A stretch of 64,000 nt of DNA from Pimelobacter simplex. Lineage in GTDB: Bacteria; Actinomycetota; Actinomycetes; Propionibacteriales; Nocardioidaceae. The notes under the pieces were generated by a model. That model saw nothing but the letters and a program-made list of their open reading frames with translations. It did not search any database and had not been told where the DNA came from. Shown here one piece after another: positions 35,540 through 44,835 of this stretch. Position 1 is the stretch's first letter. Each line of letters opens with the position of its first letter. The position numbers were made by a program, and so were the translations under genes. Location of the stretch: contig JADCLI010000010.1 in assembly GCA_016803235.1 (NCBI GenBank), forward strand, positions 1 through 64,000, given 5' to 3'.

Positions 35540-35576
35540 AGTTTCGTCGTCCAGGCTGACGCTCGTGAGGCTGGTG

Positions 35577-36299
35577 TCACTCCGCAGCCGCGCGACGCAG
35601 CGACTCCGAGAGCCGCTCGGCGGCCGCGAGCACCGCAGGCGCGTGCATCCGGCCGGGCTGACGGGAGAGGCGCTCGAGCGGGCCGGAGACCGACACCGCG
35701 GCGATGACCTTGCCGCCGGGGGAGCGGACCGGCGCCGACACCGACGCCACGCCCTGCTCGCGCTCGCCGACCGACTGCGCCCAGCCGCGGCGGCGGATCG
35801 CGGACAGCTCGGCCGCGGAGAACGCGGAGTTCTGCAGGCCGCGGTGGATCCGCTCCGGGTCGTCCCAGGCGAGCAGCACCTGCGCGGCGGAGCCGGCGCG
35901 CATGGTCAGCTGGGAGCCGATCGGGATGGTGTCGCGCAGGCCCGAGGGCCGCTCGGCCGCGGCGACGCAGACGCGGTGGTCGCCCTGGCGGCGCCAGAGC
36001 TGGGCGGACTCGCCGGTGATGTCGCGCAGTCGCGCGAGCACCGGTCCGGCCGTGGCGAGCAGCCGGTCCTCGCCGGCGGCCGCGGACAGCTCCGCGAGGC
36101 GCGGGCCGAGCACGAAGCGGCCCTGCATGTCGCGGGCCACCAGACGGTGGTGCTCGAGCGCGACCGCCAGCCGGTGGGCCGTCGGGCGGGCCAGGCCCGT
36201 GCCCGCGACCAGGCCGGCCAGGGTGGCCGGGCCGGACTCCAGTGCGGTGAGCACCAGGGCCGCCTTGTCGAGAACTCCGACGCCGCTCGAGTTGTCCAT
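35577..36299 (-). CDS. ndgR: IclR-family regulator of leucine genes (NdgR/LtbR type)
   Basis: A 240-aa IclR-type regulator. The winged helix (about residues 8-65) includes [28 protein letters not shown]; the C-terminal effector domain holds [15 protein letters not shown] and [22 protein letters not shown]. The ATG at 36299 is preferred since the protein then starts just before the HTH. It is divergent from leuCD, the conserved position of NdgR (Streptomyces) and LtbR (Corynebacterium), which control leuCD and other amino-acid genes. Two GGCA-N4-TGCC repeats lie in the shared promoter region. Confidence 0.88.
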   Translation of the reverse strand: MDNSSGVGVLDKAALVLTALESGPATLAGLVAGTGLARPTAHRLAVALEHHRLVARDMQGRFVLGPRLAELSAAAGEDRLLATAGPVLARLRDITGESAQLWRRQGDHRVCVAAAERPSGLRDTIPIGSQLTMRAGSAAQVLLAWDDPERIHRGLQNSAFSAAELSAIRRRGWAQSVGEREQGVASVSAPVRSPGGKVIAAVSVSGPLERLSRQPGRMHAPAVLAAAERLSESLRRAAAE

Positions 36300-36301
36300 A
36301 T

Positions 36302-36313
36302 GGCAATACTGCC
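36302..36313. promoter_or_regulatory. Putative NdgR/LtbR operator 1
   Basis: GGCA-ATAC-TGCC, extended on the right to TGCCGTC, begins 3 bp upstream of the regulator's own start codon. It shares the TGCCGTC half with the second site at 36355-36372. Confidence 0.55.
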
Positions 36314-36337
36314 GTCTCGGATCCTGGGATGCAAGAG

Positions 36338-36372
36338 TACGCTTGATCTTGGTCGACGGCAGTGGTGCCGTC
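36338..36372 (+). promoter_or_regulatory. leuC promoter and putative operator 2
   Basis: TACGCT (36338-36343) is a likely -10. Just downstream is a perfect 7-bp inverted repeat GACGGCA-N4-TGCCGTC (36355-36372), placed in the early transcribed region where a bound IclR protein would block elongation, or where the RNA could form a hairpin. Confidence 0.55.
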
Positions 36373-36399
36373 GGCGACCCGAACGAGGAGGAGCGAGTC

Positions 36400-37812
36400 A
36401 TGGGCAAGACCCTGGCGGAGAAGGTGTGGGACGAGCACGTCGTCCGATCGACCCCGGGGGAGCCGGACCTCCTCTACATCGACCTCCACCTCATCCACGA
36501 GGTCACCAGCCCGCAGGCCTTCGACGGCCTGCGCCTGGCTGGCCGCAAGGTGCGTCGTCCCGACCTGACCCTGGCGACCGAGGACCACAACGTCCCGACC
36601 CTCGACTGGGACAAGCCGATCGCCGACCCGGTCAGCAAGACGCAGGTCGACACGCTGCGCAAGAACGCCGAGGAGTTCGGCGTACGGCTGCACCCCCTCG
36701 GCGACGTCGAGCAGGGCATCGTCCACGTCGTCGGCCCGCAGCTCGGCCTCACCCAGCCCGGCATGACGATCGTGTGCGGCGACTCGCACACCAGCACCCA
36801 CGGTGCTTTCGGCGCGATCGCCTTCGGCATCGGTACGTCGGAGGTCGAGCACGTGCTCGCCACCCAGACCCTGCCGCAGGCCAAGCCGAAGACCATGGCC
36901 GTGACCGTCAACGGCAGCCTGGCCGAGGGCGTCACCGCCAAGGACCTGATCCTCTACCTGATCACGCAGACCGGCACCGGCGGCGGCCAGGGCTACATCG
37001 TCGAGTACCGCGGCGAGGCCATCGAGGCGCTCTCGATGGAGGGCCGGATGACGGTCTGCAACATGTCCATCGAGTGGGGCGCCAAGGCCGGCATGATCGC
37101 GCCGGACGAGACCACGTTCGCCTACATCGAGGGCAAGGCCGAGGCGCCCAAGGGCGCCGAGTGGGACGCCGCCGTCGCGCACTGGAAGACGCTGGTCACC
37201 GACGCCGACGCGACCTTCGACAAGGAGATCGTGATCGACGCGGCCGACGTCACGCCGTTCGTCACGTGGGGCACGAACCCCGGCCAAGGTGCGCCGCTCG
37301 GCGCGAACGTCCCGTCGCCGGAGGACTTCGAGGACCCCTCCGACAGGCTCGCGGCCGAGAAGGCGCTCGAGTACATGGGCCTCGAGGCCGGTCAGCCGCT
37401 GCGCTCGGTCAAGGTCGACACCGTCTTCGTCGGCTCCTGCACCAACGGCCGCATCGAGGACCTGCGCCTCGCCGCCGACATCATCAAGGGCCACAAGGTC
37501 GCCGAGGGCACCCGCCTGCTCGTCGTGCCGGGCTCGGTCCGCGTGCGCAACCAGGCGATCGAGGAGGGCCTCGACAAGGTCTTCATCGAGGCCGGTGCCG
37601 AGTGGCGCGGTGCGGGCTGCTCGATGTGCCTGGGCATGAACCCCGACACGCTGCAGCCGCAGGAGCGCTCGGCGTCGACGTCCAACCGCAACTTCGAGGG
37701 CCGGCAGGGCAAGGGCGGACGCACGCACCTGGTCTCCGTCCCCGTCGCGGCCGCCACCGCCGTCAAGGGCACGCTGGCCTCCCCGGCCGACCTGTCCGCC
37801 GAGCTGGTCTGA
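36400..37812 (+). CDS. leuC: 3-isopropylmalate dehydratase large subunit
   Basis: Isomerises 2- to 3-isopropylmalate in leucine synthesis, together with LeuD. The 470-aa aconitase-family protein carries the [4Fe-4S] cysteines in VGSCTNGR (about residue 347) and GCSMCLG (about 407-410), and [13 protein letters not shown] near 128. The ATG at 36400 has a strong GAGGAGGAG site. It is divergent from the IclR-type regulator and 15 bp upstream of leuD. Confidence 0.95.
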   Translation: MGKTLAEKVWDEHVVRSTPGEPDLLYIDLHLIHEVTSPQAFDGLRLAGRKVRRPDLTLATEDHNVPTLDWDKPIADPVSKTQVDTLRKNAEEFGVRLHPLGDVEQGIVHVVGPQLGLTQPGMTIVCGDSHTSTHGAFGAIAFGIGTSEVEHVLATQTLPQAKPKTMAVTVNGSLAEGVTAKDLILYLITQTGTGGGQGYIVEYRGEAIEALSMEGRMTVCNMSIEWGAKAGMIAPDETTFAYIEGKAEAPKGAEWDAAVAHWKTLVTDADATFDKEIVIDAADVTPFVTWGTNPGQGAPLGANVPSPEDFEDPSDRLAAEKALEYMGLEAGQPLRSVKVDTVFVGSCTNGRIEDLRLAADIIKGHKVAEGTRLLVVPGSVRVRNQAIEEGLDKVFIEAGAEWRGAGCSMCLGMNPDTLQPQERSASTSNRNFEGRQGKGGRTHLVSVPVAAATAVKGTLASPADLSAELV

Positions 37813-37827
37813 GAAGGAGACAGCGTC

Positions 37828-38421
37828 ATGGAGAAGTTCACCTCCCACACCGGTACGGCGCTCCCGCTGCGCCGCAGCAACGTCGACACCGACCAGATCA
37901 TCCCGGCCGTCTACCTCAAGCGCGTGACCCGCACCGGCTTCGAGGACGGCCTGTTCGCCGCCTGGCGCAACGACCCGGAGTTCGTGGCCAACAAGCCCGA
38001 GTACCAGGGCGTCTCGATCCTCGTCGCCGGTCCCGACTTCGGCACCGGCTCGTCGCGCGAGCACGCCGTGTGGGCGCTCATGGACTACGGCTTCAAGGTC
38101 GTGCTCTCGAGCCGCTTCGCCGACATCTTCCGCGGCAACTCGGGCAAGGCGGGGCTGCTCTCCGTCCCGGTCGAGCAGGACGTGATCGAGCAGCTGTGGG
38201 CGGCGATCGAGGCCGACCCCACCACGCAGATCACCGTGGACCTCGAGTCCCGCACGGTCACCTGTGGCGACCTGGTCGCGCCGTTCGACATCGACGACTA
38301 CACGCGCTACCGCCTGCTCAACGGACTCGACGACATCGGCATCACGCTCGGAAACGAGGCCGACATCGCGGCGTACGAAGGTGGTCGCCCGAGCTGGAAG
38401 CCGGTCACCCAGCACGCCTGA
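37828..38421 (+). CDS. leuD: 3-isopropylmalate dehydratase small subunit
   Basis: The 197-aa swivelling partner of LeuC. It contains [14 protein letters not shown] near residue 18 and the substrate-binding [13 protein letters not shown] near 72. A GAAGGAG site precedes the ATG. A hairpin terminator follows. Confidence 0.95.
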   Translation: MEKFTSHTGTALPLRRSNVDTDQIIPAVYLKRVTRTGFEDGLFAAWRNDPEFVANKPEYQGVSILVAGPDFGTGSSREHAVWALMDYGFKVVLSSRFADIFRGNSGKAGLLSVPVEQDVIEQLWAAIEADPTTQITVDLESRTVTCGDLVAPFDIDDYTRYRLLNGLDDIGITLGNEADIAAYEGGRPSWKPVTQHA

Positions 38422-38454
38422 GAACGGCTGACCAGCGGCCGAAAACCGCTCTAC

Positions 38455-38491
38455 GACGGGCCGATCCGCGACTTTCGCGGGTCGGCCCGTC
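38455..38491 (+). terminator. Terminator of leuCD
   Basis: A long hairpin pairs GACGGGCCGA (38455-38464) with TCGGCCCGTC (38482-38491) and continues inward with CCGC/GCGGG. No T-run follows. Confidence 0.7.
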
Positions 38492-38609
38492 GCCATTCCC
38501 GCATTCGCCGCGATGACCTCCGAACAGCCGCCGAGGTCGGAATAGGGCCCGAAATCGCCGAAATAGCGATGAAATCGCGAAAAAAGACGTACCAACTTCG
38601 GCGTGGTGA

Positions 38610-38638
38610 TTGTGAGTGTGCCCACTAGTGCCTAGCGT
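38610..38638 (+). promoter_or_regulatory. Promoter of the HU gene
   Basis: The 298-bp gap between leuD and the HU gene holds the leuD terminator, an A-rich stretch (about 38540-38590), then TTGTGA (38610-38615) and TAGCGT (38633-38638) with 17-nt spacing, and a leader of about 75 nt able to fold through GGGCGT/ACGCCC. Confidence 0.6.
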
Positions 38639-38719
38639 TCCCATGAAAGGACGGCTGGGCGTGGGCTCGGCCGCATCAGCCCAAGGGACGCCCGGCGCGG
38701 CGTTTCGGAAGGACAGGTA

Positions 38720-39337
38720 GTGAACAAGTCTCAGTTGATCGACGCGCTGGCCGACCGTTTCGAGGGCAGCCGCAAGGACGCGGCCCACGCTCTCGACGCG
38801 GTCCTCGACACGATCACCCGTCAGGTCGCCAAGGGCGAGAAGGTCGCCATCACCGGCTTCGGCTCGTTCGAGAAGGCCGTCCGCAACGCCCGTTGGGTCC
38901 GCAACCCGCAGACCGGCGAGCGCGTGAAGACCAAGAAGAAGGCCGTCCCGAAGTTCAGTGCCGGCGCCGACCTGAAGAACGTCGTCTCCGGCGCGAAGAA
39001 GCTGGCGCCGCTGCCGAAGCCGGCCAAGAAGGCCGCTGCTCCGGCGAAGAAGGCCGCCTCCGCTGCCGCCGCTCCGGCGAAGAAGGCCGCCGCTCCGGCC
39101 AAGAAGGCCGCCACGGCTGCCGCCAAGAAGGCCGCCGCTCCGGCGAAGAAGGCCGCCGCCACCGCGAAGAAGGCGGCTCCCGCCAAGAAGGCGCCGGCCA
39201 AGAAGGCTCCCGCCAAGAAGGCGCCGGCGGCGAAGAAGGCGGCCCCGGCCAAGAAGGCCCCGGCCGCGAAGAAGGCGCCGGCCAAGAAGGCCCCCGCCAA
39301 GAAGGCTCCGGCCAAGAAGACCGCGAAGAAGGCCTGA
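38720..39337 (+). CDS. hup: HU-family nucleoid protein with lysine-rich tail
   Basis: A 205-aa nucleoid protein. Residues 1-95 form a standard HU domain ([28 protein letters not shown]..., [23 protein letters not shown]). Residues ~96-205 are a histone-H1-like tail of repeated PAKKA and AAPAKKA units, as in mycobacterial HupB and Streptomyces HupS. The tail should bind DNA non-specifically and compact the chromosome. GTG start with GGAAGGA upstream. The repeated DNA of the tail makes the opposite strand open in several frames, which is not coding. Confidence 0.93.
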   Translation: MNKSQLIDALADRFEGSRKDAAHALDAVLDTITRQVAKGEKVAITGFGSFEKAVRNARWVRNPQTGERVKTKKKAVPKFSAGADLKNVVSGAKKLAPLPKPAKKAAAPAKKAASAAAAPAKKAAAPAKKAATAAAKKAAAPAKKAAATAKKAAPAKKAPAKKAPAKKAPAAKKAAPAKKAPAAKKAPAKKAPAKKAPAKKTAKKA

Positions 39338-39358
39338 CGCCGGCTTCGACGATCACCC

Positions 39359-39394
39359 GGACGGGCCGTACTCCTCACGGAGTGCGGCCCGTCC
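39359..39394. terminator. Bidirectional terminator between hup and cofC
   Basis: A 16-bp stem (GGACGGGCCG at 39359-39368 with CGGCCCGTCC at 39385-39394, continued inward through ACTCC/GGAGT) with a TCAC loop lies between two convergent genes and can serve both. Confidence 0.8.
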
Positions 39395-39407
39395 GTCGTC
39401 TCAAGGC

Positions 39408-40058
39408 TCAGGACCCCCGTGGGAGCAGGCCGATCGAGCGCAGCACCTCGGCCGAGGAGTCACCGACGCCGAGCGTGATCGCGTCAGCCAGGCTGTCCAC
39501 GTCGTCGACGTCGCGGCGCAACGTCGGCAGCTGCCCGGCGAGAGGCCGCGCGCCGGAAGCCGCGTGGGCGGCCGCCGAACCCGCACCGAAGCGTGGGTCG
39601 AAGTCGTCGTACGCCGCGCAGTAGAGCGTGGTTCCCGTCGCGTCGGCGTCACGGACGAAGCACGGAGCGGCATCGCGGGCCGCGTCGGCGAGAGCGACGG
39701 CGAGATCGCCGGGTACCAGCGAGGGCAGGTCGCCGCACAGCGCGACCGGCCGCAGGTCGGGACGTCGGTCGCGCAGGTGGACCGCGGCGTGACGCAGGGC
39801 CGCGTTGAGGCCACCGCCGGGGTCGGCACAGGTGGCGGCGCCGCGAGCGGCCAAGGTGGTCGCGAACGCGGCGTCGTCACTGACGACCAGCACGCCGGCG
39901 ACGCCGTCGGTGCGCAGGCACGCGTCGACCACGTCGGTCGCGAAGGCCGCCGCCAACCGGGCCCGCTCGCTGTCGCGCAGCGTGGCGAGCCGGGACTTCC
40001 CGGTGCCCGGGGACTTCACCGGCAGCAGCACGGCGAAGGCGCCCGGACGGGTGAACAC
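39408..40058 (-). CDS. cofC: 2-phospho-L-lactate/PEP guanylyltransferase (CofC/FbiD)
   Basis: A 216-aa nucleotidyltransferase of coenzyme F420 synthesis. LLPVKSPGTGKSRLA near residue 11 is the GTP-binding start, and LCGDLPSL near 108 is the metal-binding site. In actinobacteria the orthologue (FbiD) uses phosphoenolpyruvate, giving enolpyruvyl-diphospho-5'-guanosine for FbiA. The GTG start at 40058 is accepted. It is divergent from plsC. No fbiA/fbiB is seen here. Confidence 0.88.
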   Translation of the reverse strand: MFTRPGAFAVLLPVKSPGTGKSRLATLRDSERARLAAAFATDVVDACLRTDGVAGVLVVSDDAAFATTLAARGAATCADPGGGLNAALRHAAVHLRDRRPDLRPVALCGDLPSLVPGDLAVALADAARDAAPCFVRDADATGTTLYCAAYDDFDPRFGAGSAAAHAASGARPLAGQLPTLRRDVDDVDSLADAITLGVGDSSAEVLRSIGLLPRGS

Positions 40059-40126
40059 CCCTGAATCCTGACAGGTCGGTCGTGCCCGGCCGTGGCCGGT
40101 GTCACTGACCGGTAGCCTGCATTCTC

Positions 40127-40873
40127 GTGAGCGTGCGGAAGCTGCAGGAGAAGCGGGGCTGGGCCTTCAACATCGCCGTACCCATCATCAAGCCCACGCT
40201 CCTGGCCACCACGCGGCGCGAGTGGATCGGCGGGGAGAACATCCCGGAGAGCGGTGGCTTCATCATCGCGCTCAACCACATCTCCCACGTCGACCCGCTC
40301 ACTGCCGCGCACCTCGTCTACGACCACGGCTACAAGCCGCGCTACCTGGCGAAGTCCGGCCTCTTCGACAACAAGGTGCTCGGCTACTTCCTGCGTGGCG
40401 CGGGCCAGATCCCGGTGCGACGCGAGACGAAGGACGCCGTCGGCGCGTACTCCGCCGCGGTCGACGCCGTCCGCGACGGCCAGTGCGTGGTGATCTACCC
40501 GGAGGCCACCATCACCCGCGACCCCGACATGTGGCCGATGAAGGGAAAGTCCGGTGCCGCCCGGATCGCGCTCGAGACCGGGTGCCCGGTCATCCCGGTC
40601 GGACAGTGGGGCGCCCACGAGATCCTCGCGCCGTACACGAAACGTCCGCACCTGGTGCCCCGCCACAAGGTCGTGATGCGCGTCGGCCCGCCCGTCGAGC
40701 TCTCCGACCTGCGCGCGAAGGAGCGCACCACCGCCGTCGTCAACGAGGCGACGGCCCGGATCATGGCCGCGATCACCCACCAGCTGGAGCTGGTGCGCGG
40801 CGAGACCGCGCCGCCGGAGCGCTACGACATGGCCGTGCACGGCGACCGGTTCAAGAAGAAGAAGGCGAGCTGA
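40127..40873 (+). CDS. plsC: 1-acyl-sn-glycerol-3-phosphate acyltransferase
   Basis: A 248-aa PlsC-type acyltransferase making phosphatidic acid. The catalytic NHISHVDPL (HxxxxD) lies near residues 46-54 and the phosphate-binding YPEATITRD near 125. It has an N-terminal hydrophobic segment suited to membrane association. A TAGCCT -10 (40113-40118) ends 8 nt before the GTG, giving a minimal leader. Its stop shares one base with the gpsA start, so the two phospholipid genes are coupled. Confidence 0.9.
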   Translation: MSVRKLQEKRGWAFNIAVPIIKPTLLATTRREWIGGENIPESGGFIIALNHISHVDPLTAAHLVYDHGYKPRYLAKSGLFDNKVLGYFLRGAGQIPVRRETKDAVGAYSAAVDAVRDGQCVVIYPEATITRDPDMWPMKGKSGAARIALETGCPVIPVGQWGAHEILAPYTKRPHLVPRHKVVMRVGPPVELSDLRAKERTTAVVNEATARIMAAITHQLELVRGETAPPERYDMAVHGDRFKKKKAS

Positions 40874-41877
40874 TGGGCAACAAGATCGCGGTGCTGGGCG
40901 CCGGTTCGTGGGGGACGGCCTTCTCGATCGTGCTGGCCGACGCCGGCAACGACGTGTGCATCTGGGCTCGTCGCGAGGAGGTCGCGGCCGCCATCAACGA
41001 GCGCCACGAGAACGTCGACTACCTCTCCGGCATCGAGCTGCCGCGCCGGATCAGCGCCTCCCACGACCCCGAGCAGGCGCTCGCCGGTGCGGACGTCGTC
41101 GTCCTCGCCGTACCGTCGCAGTCGCTGCGTGACAACCTGCCGACCTTCCTGCCGTACGTCGAGAAGGACGCCGTCCTCGTCTCGCTGATGAAGGGGGTCG
41201 AGCTCGGCACCCTCAAGCGGATGTCGGAGGTGATCGCGGAGGTGGGTGACGTCGGCGCCAGCCGGATCGCCGTCGTGAGTGGACCCAACCTGGCCCGCGA
41301 GATCGCCCGCCGCGAGCCGGCGGCCTCGGTCGTCGCGTGCGCCGACGAGAGCGTCGCGACCATGCTGCAGAACCGGCTCCACTCGCCGGCGTTCCGGCCC
41401 TACACCAGCGTCGACGTCCTCGGCTGCGAGTTCGGCGGCGCCTACAAGAACGTCGTTGCGCTCTGCGTCGGGATGGCCGTCGGCCAGGGCTTCGGCGACA
41501 ACACCACCGCCTCGCTGATCACCCGCGGCCTCGCCGAGACCGCCCGCCTCGCCATGAACCTCGGCGCCAACCCGCTCACCCTGATGGGCCTCGCCGGTCT
41601 CGGCGACCTCGTCGCCACCTGCTCCTCGCCGCTGTCCCGCAACCGTACCTTCGGCGAGAAGCTGGGCCAGGGCATGACCGTCGAGGAGATCTACGCCTCC
41701 ACCCGCCAGGTCGCCGAGGGAGCCAAGTCCTGCTCCTCGCTGCGCGCCCTCGCCGCCCGGACCGGCGTCGAGGCGCCGATCGTGGACGCGGTCGACGAGG
41801 TCGTCCAGGGGAGGCTGACCACGTCGCAGCTGATGGACGCGTTCATCTCCCGCGACACCAAGGCGGAGCTCTCCTGA
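40873..41877 (+). CDS. gpsA: Glycerol-3-phosphate dehydrogenase [NAD(P)+]
   Basis: Reduces dihydroxyacetone phosphate to sn-glycerol 3-phosphate for phospholipid synthesis. The 334-aa enzyme has GAGSWGTA (cofactor) at residues 9-16, [10 protein letters not shown] near 136, the catalytic Lys in [10 protein letters not shown] near 192 and [19 protein letters not shown] near 240. It directly follows plsC (TGATG junction). A 187-bp gap with an inverted-repeat element follows. Confidence 0.95.
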   Translation: MGNKIAVLGAGSWGTAFSIVLADAGNDVCIWARREEVAAAINERHENVDYLSGIELPRRISASHDPEQALAGADVVVLAVPSQSLRDNLPTFLPYVEKDAVLVSLMKGVELGTLKRMSEVIAEVGDVGASRIAVVSGPNLAREIARREPAASVVACADESVATMLQNRLHSPAFRPYTSVDVLGCEFGGAYKNVVALCVGMAVGQGFGDNTTASLITRGLAETARLAMNLGANPLTLMGLAGLGDLVATCSSPLSRNRTFGEKLGQGMTVEEIYASTRQVAEGAKSCSSLRALAARTGVEAPIVDAVDEVVQGRLTTSQLMDAFISRDTKAELS

Positions 41878-41933
41878 CGGATCGGGTCTCCTCGTGGCGG
41901 GTGCGCTGCGTGAGCGCCTCACGGTGTTTGTTT

Positions 41934-42062
41934 GGCGCTCGCTTCGCTCGCTCCGCTCAGTCCAGGCAACGCGGCGCGCCCGACGGCATTCAGCCGAACT
42001 TCGTGCGTGCGTGCATGACATCCGGCTGAGTGTTCGCGGCATGCGCGAGCGAAGCGAGCGCC
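41934..42062. repeat. 129-bp element with 18-bp inverted terminal arms
   Basis: GGCGCTCGCTTCGCTCGC (41934-41951) is exactly repeated in inverse orientation at 42045-42062. Nested inside is a second inverted pair (CATTCAGCCG near 41988-41997 with CGGCTGAGTG near 42023-42032, 9 of 10). The right arm ends 2 bp from the stop of the convergent PLP-enzyme gene. It looks like a small non-coding REP or MITE-like element; no open frame within it resembles a protein. Confidence 0.65.
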
Positions 42063-42064
42063 GA

Positions 42065-43180
42065 TCAGGCAGAGATGCGGTCCAGCGCCTGCGCCAGGTC
42101 CGCCCACAGGTCCTCGACGTCCTCGATCCCGACCGAGAGCCGCACCAGCCCCTCGGGGATGGTGGCGGGCTCGAGCTTCCACCGGCGCCGGCGCTCGAAG
42201 GTCGACTCGACGCCGCCGAGCGAGGTGGTGTGCACCCACAGCGAGGTGGCCCGGACCAGGAAGTCGCCCGCGTCGGCGCCACCGGCGAGCACCGGGGCGA
42301 CGATGGCGCCGAAGCCGGGGTAGCGCACCTCCTCGACGGCCGGGTGGTCGACCAGGCGGCGGGCGAGCTCGGCGGCGTTGGCGGCGGCGCGCTCCAGGCG
42401 CACGGGCAGGGTGCGCAGGCCGCGCAGGGCCAGCCAGGCCTCGAACGGGCCCGGCACGGCGCCGGCGAGGTCGCGCCGGCCCTTGAGGGCGCCGTACACC
42501 TCGTCGTCGGTCCCCTCGGCCGGTACGACGATCGCGCCCATGAGCAGGTCGCTGTGACCGGCGATGTACTTCGTGGCCGAGTGCACCACGATGTCGGCGC
42601 CCAGCGTGAGCGGCTGCTGCAGCAGGGGAGTGGCGAAGGTGTTGTCGACGACGACGCGGATGCCGAGCTCGTGGGCGGCAGCGGACAGGGCCCGGATGTC
42701 GGCGATCTCCAGGGCCGGGTTGGTCGGGGACTCCAGCCAGAGCAGGCCGCAGTCCTCGTCGGCCTCCATGGCGGCGATCACGGCAGCGGTGTCGGTGATG
42801 TCGACGAGGGTGGCCTTCAGCCGGCCCCGGGACTCGGCGTCGGCGAGCGCGGTCACCGAGCCGTTGTAGGCGTGCCGGGGTGCGATGACGCTGCTGCCGA
42901 TGCCGACCAGGTCGAGGATCGTCGTGACGGCCGCCATGCCTGACGAGAACGCCAGTGCGCGACCGCCCTCCAACGCACCGAGGGCGTCCTCGAACGCCGC
43001 CCAGGTCGGGTTGCCGTACCGGCCGTACTCCAGCTCGCCCGTCGCGCCGTACGTCGAGGTCATCGTGATCGGCACGTTCATCGGCTGGTCGGGCCCGTGC
43101 GCGGGACGTCCCGCCGTGACGGCGAGGGTCGCGGGGCGCAGCGGACGAGGCGGTCGGGGTGCGGACTCGGGACCGGGCAT
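42065..43180 (-). CDS. Cys/Met metabolism PLP enzyme (cystathionine gamma-synthase/lyase type)
   Basis: A 371-aa member of the trans-sulfuration PLP family. TSTYGATGELEYGRYGNPTW (about residues 42-60) and the PLP-binding lysine in HSATKYIAGHSD near 188 are diagnostic. Whether it is a synthase (metB), a lyase or another gamma-elimination enzyme cannot be settled by eye. The ATG at 43180 lies 6 nt from a TACCTT -10 (43192-43187, minus strand), so it is probably leaderless. It separates gpsA from ddl, which are close neighbours in many relatives. Confidence 0.85.
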   Translation of the reverse strand: MPGPESAPRPPRPLRPATLAVTAGRPAHGPDQPMNVPITMTSTYGATGELEYGRYGNPTWAAFEDALGALEGGRALAFSSGMAAVTTILDLVGIGSSVIAPRHAYNGSVTALADAESRGRLKATLVDITDTAAVIAAMEADEDCGLLWLESPTNPALEIADIRALSAAAHELGIRVVVDNTFATPLLQQPLTLGADIVVHSATKYIAGHSDLLMGAIVVPAEGTDDEVYGALKGRRDLAGAVPGPFEAWLALRGLRTLPVRLERAAANAAELARRLVDHPAVEEVRYPGFGAIVAPVLAGGADAGDFLVRATSLWVHTTSLGGVESTFERRRRWKLEPATIPEGLVRLSVGIEDVEDLWADLAQALDRISA

Positions 43181-43186
43181 GCCCCA

Positions 43187-43196
43187 AAGGTAGGGT
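43187..43196. promoter_or_regulatory. Overlapping divergent -10 boxes of PLP-enzyme gene and ddl
   Basis: TACCTT (43192-43187, minus strand) serves the left gene and TAGGGT (43191-43196) serves ddl; they overlap by 2 bp in a 24-bp gap. Only one polymerase could bind at a time, so the two promoters may exclude each other. Confidence 0.5.
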
Positions 43197-43204
43197 CATC
43201 GGCG

Positions 43205-44329
43205 ATGAACGCTCCTACCGGCCGCCGTGTCCGCGTCGCTGTCGTCTTCGGCGGCCGCTCCAGTGAGCACGCCATCTCGTGCGTGACCGCCGGCAGCGTG
43301 CTGCAGGCGATCGACCGTGACAAGTACGACGTCGTCCCGATCGGCATCGCGACCGACGGTCGCTGGGTGCTGGAGGCCGACGACCCGCAGCGGCACCGGA
43401 TCACCGGCCCCGGCCAGCTGCCCGCCGTCGACGGGAGCCGCAGCCCGGTCGCCCTGGCGCCCACCAGCGAGGGCACCGGCCTGGTCGTCAGCGAGCCCGC
43501 CGAGACCCCGCGCGCGCTGGGTGAGGTCGACGTCGTCTTCCCCCTGCTGCACGGCCCCTGGGGCGAGGACGGCACCATCCAAGGACTCTTCGAGATGTCC
43601 GACGTCCGCTACGTCGGGTCCGGCGTGCTCGCCTCCGCGGTCAGCATGGACAAGGCGTTCATGAAGGTCGTGCTCAAGGACGCCGGCCTGCCGGTGATGC
43701 CGAGCGTGACGGTCACCGCCCGCGAGTGGAAGGCCGACCCGCAGGCCGTGCGCGAGCGCGTCGCGGAGCTGGGCTATCCGCTGTTCGTCAAGCCGGCCCG
43801 TGGCGGCTCCAGCATCGGGATCGCCAAGGCCCACACGCCCGACGAGATCGACAAGGCCGTCGAGGGCGCGCTCGAGCACGACCCGAAGGTCCTGGTCGAG
43901 GTGTCCGCCGAGGGTGCCCGCGAGATCGAGTGCGGCGTCCTGGAGTCCCTCGACGGTGGCGTCGAGACCAGCCTGCCGGCCGAGATCCGGATCACCGGGG
44001 CGCACGAGTTCTACGACTTCGAGGCCAAGTACCTCCCCGAGGAGCACACCGAGCTCGACGTGCCGGCGGTCCTGCCCGACGGCGTGGAGGAGCGGATGCG
44101 CGCGATGGCCGCGGCCGCGTTCACCGCGGTCGGCTGCGAGGGCCTGGCCCGCGTCGACTTCTTCCTGATGCCCGACGGCTCGCTCGTCGTCAACGAGCTC
44201 AACACGATGCCCGGCTTCACGCCGCTGTCGATGTTCCCGCAGATGTGGGCGGCGACCGGCGTCGGGTACGGCGAGCTGGTCGACCGCCTGCTCACGCTGG
44301 CCCTGCAGCGCGACACCGGCCTGCGCTGA
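43205..44329 (+). CDS. ddl: D-alanine--D-alanine ligase
   Basis: Makes the D-Ala-D-Ala dipeptide of peptidoglycan. The 374-aa ATP-grasp enzyme has VVFGGRSSEHAIS near residue 12, HGPWGEDGTIQG near 120, KPARGGSSIGI near 200 and the metal-site NELNTMPGFTPLS near 333. The usual sequence supports D-Ala-D-Ala rather than D-Ala-D-Lac specificity, though this was not tested. The ATG is 8 nt after a TAGGGT -10, so the leader is at most 2 nt. Confidence 0.94.
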   Translation: MNAPTGRRVRVAVVFGGRSSEHAISCVTAGSVLQAIDRDKYDVVPIGIATDGRWVLEADDPQRHRITGPGQLPAVDGSRSPVALAPTSEGTGLVVSEPAETPRALGEVDVVFPLLHGPWGEDGTIQGLFEMSDVRYVGSGVLASAVSMDKAFMKVVLKDAGLPVMPSVTVTAREWKADPQAVRERVAELGYPLFVKPARGGSSIGIAKAHTPDEIDKAVEGALEHDPKVLVEVSAEGAREIECGVLESLDGGVETSLPAEIRITGAHEFYDFEAKYLPEEHTELDVPAVLPDGVEERMRAMAAAAFTAVGCEGLARVDFFLMPDGSLVVNELNTMPGFTPLSMFPQMWAATGVGYGELVDRLLTLALQRDTGLR

Positions 44330-44346
44330 CCCTGGAGCGACGGCTC

Positions 44347-44835
44347 CTAGCTGCAGTCGTCGACCAGGGTCAGGTGCTTCGTGACGAGCGGTGCCAGCAC
44401 CGCCATCGCGGCCGGCCCGGCGTTCGGCCGGTAGCGCGCCGGGATGGTCACCTCGACCCGCGGCCGGTACCCGGCAGCGGTCAGGGTGAGGTCGAGGTCC
44501 TGGTCGTCGTACTGCTCGTCGGGGATGTAGTAGCCCACCCCGTTGGCCGACTCGCAGGACGCGGTCAGGTCGAAGCCCTCCGGCTTCGCGACGCCGCAGC
44601 GGACCACGATCGCCGGGTCGCCGTAGGCAGCCGCGGGCGCGTCAGCAGGCTCGACGTCGACGCGCTCCTCGTCGTACAGCGTGTCGGGCAGGTCGGCGGC
44701 GAAGGCGTCGCACGCGGCCCGGTCCGCGTCGGACAGCTCAGGTACGTCGACCCGGACCGGTCCGCCGCACCCGGCCGCCAGCAGGGTGAGGGGCAGGGCG
44801 AGCCCGGCGAGCCTCAGATGTGGACGACGGGGCAC
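44347..44835 (-). CDS. DUF3515 family lipoprotein
   Basis: A 162-aa exported lipoprotein with lipobox LLAAGC near residues 18-23 and a globular domain containing CDAFAADLPDTL and VVRCGVAKPEGF, characteristic of the actinobacterial DUF3515 family. Function is unknown; it is regularly found beside ddl and thiL. Its start overlaps the 3' end of the small Lrp-type gene by 22 bp, so the two are probably co-transcribed. Confidence 0.8.
   Translation of the reverse strand: MPRRPHLRLAGLALPLTLLAAGCGGPVRVDVPELSDADRAACDAFAADLPDTLYDEERVDVEPADAPAAAYGDPAIVVRCGVAKPEGFDLTASCESANGVGYYIPDEQYDDQDLDLTLTAAGYRPRVEVTIPARYRPNAGPAAMAVLAPLVTKHLTLVDDCS

Noticed and set aside
39020..39330. Tandem DNA repeats that could suggest a CRISPR array or satellite
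   Set aside because: They are the codon-level repeats of the PAKKA tail of the HU protein, without spacers or constant repeat length.
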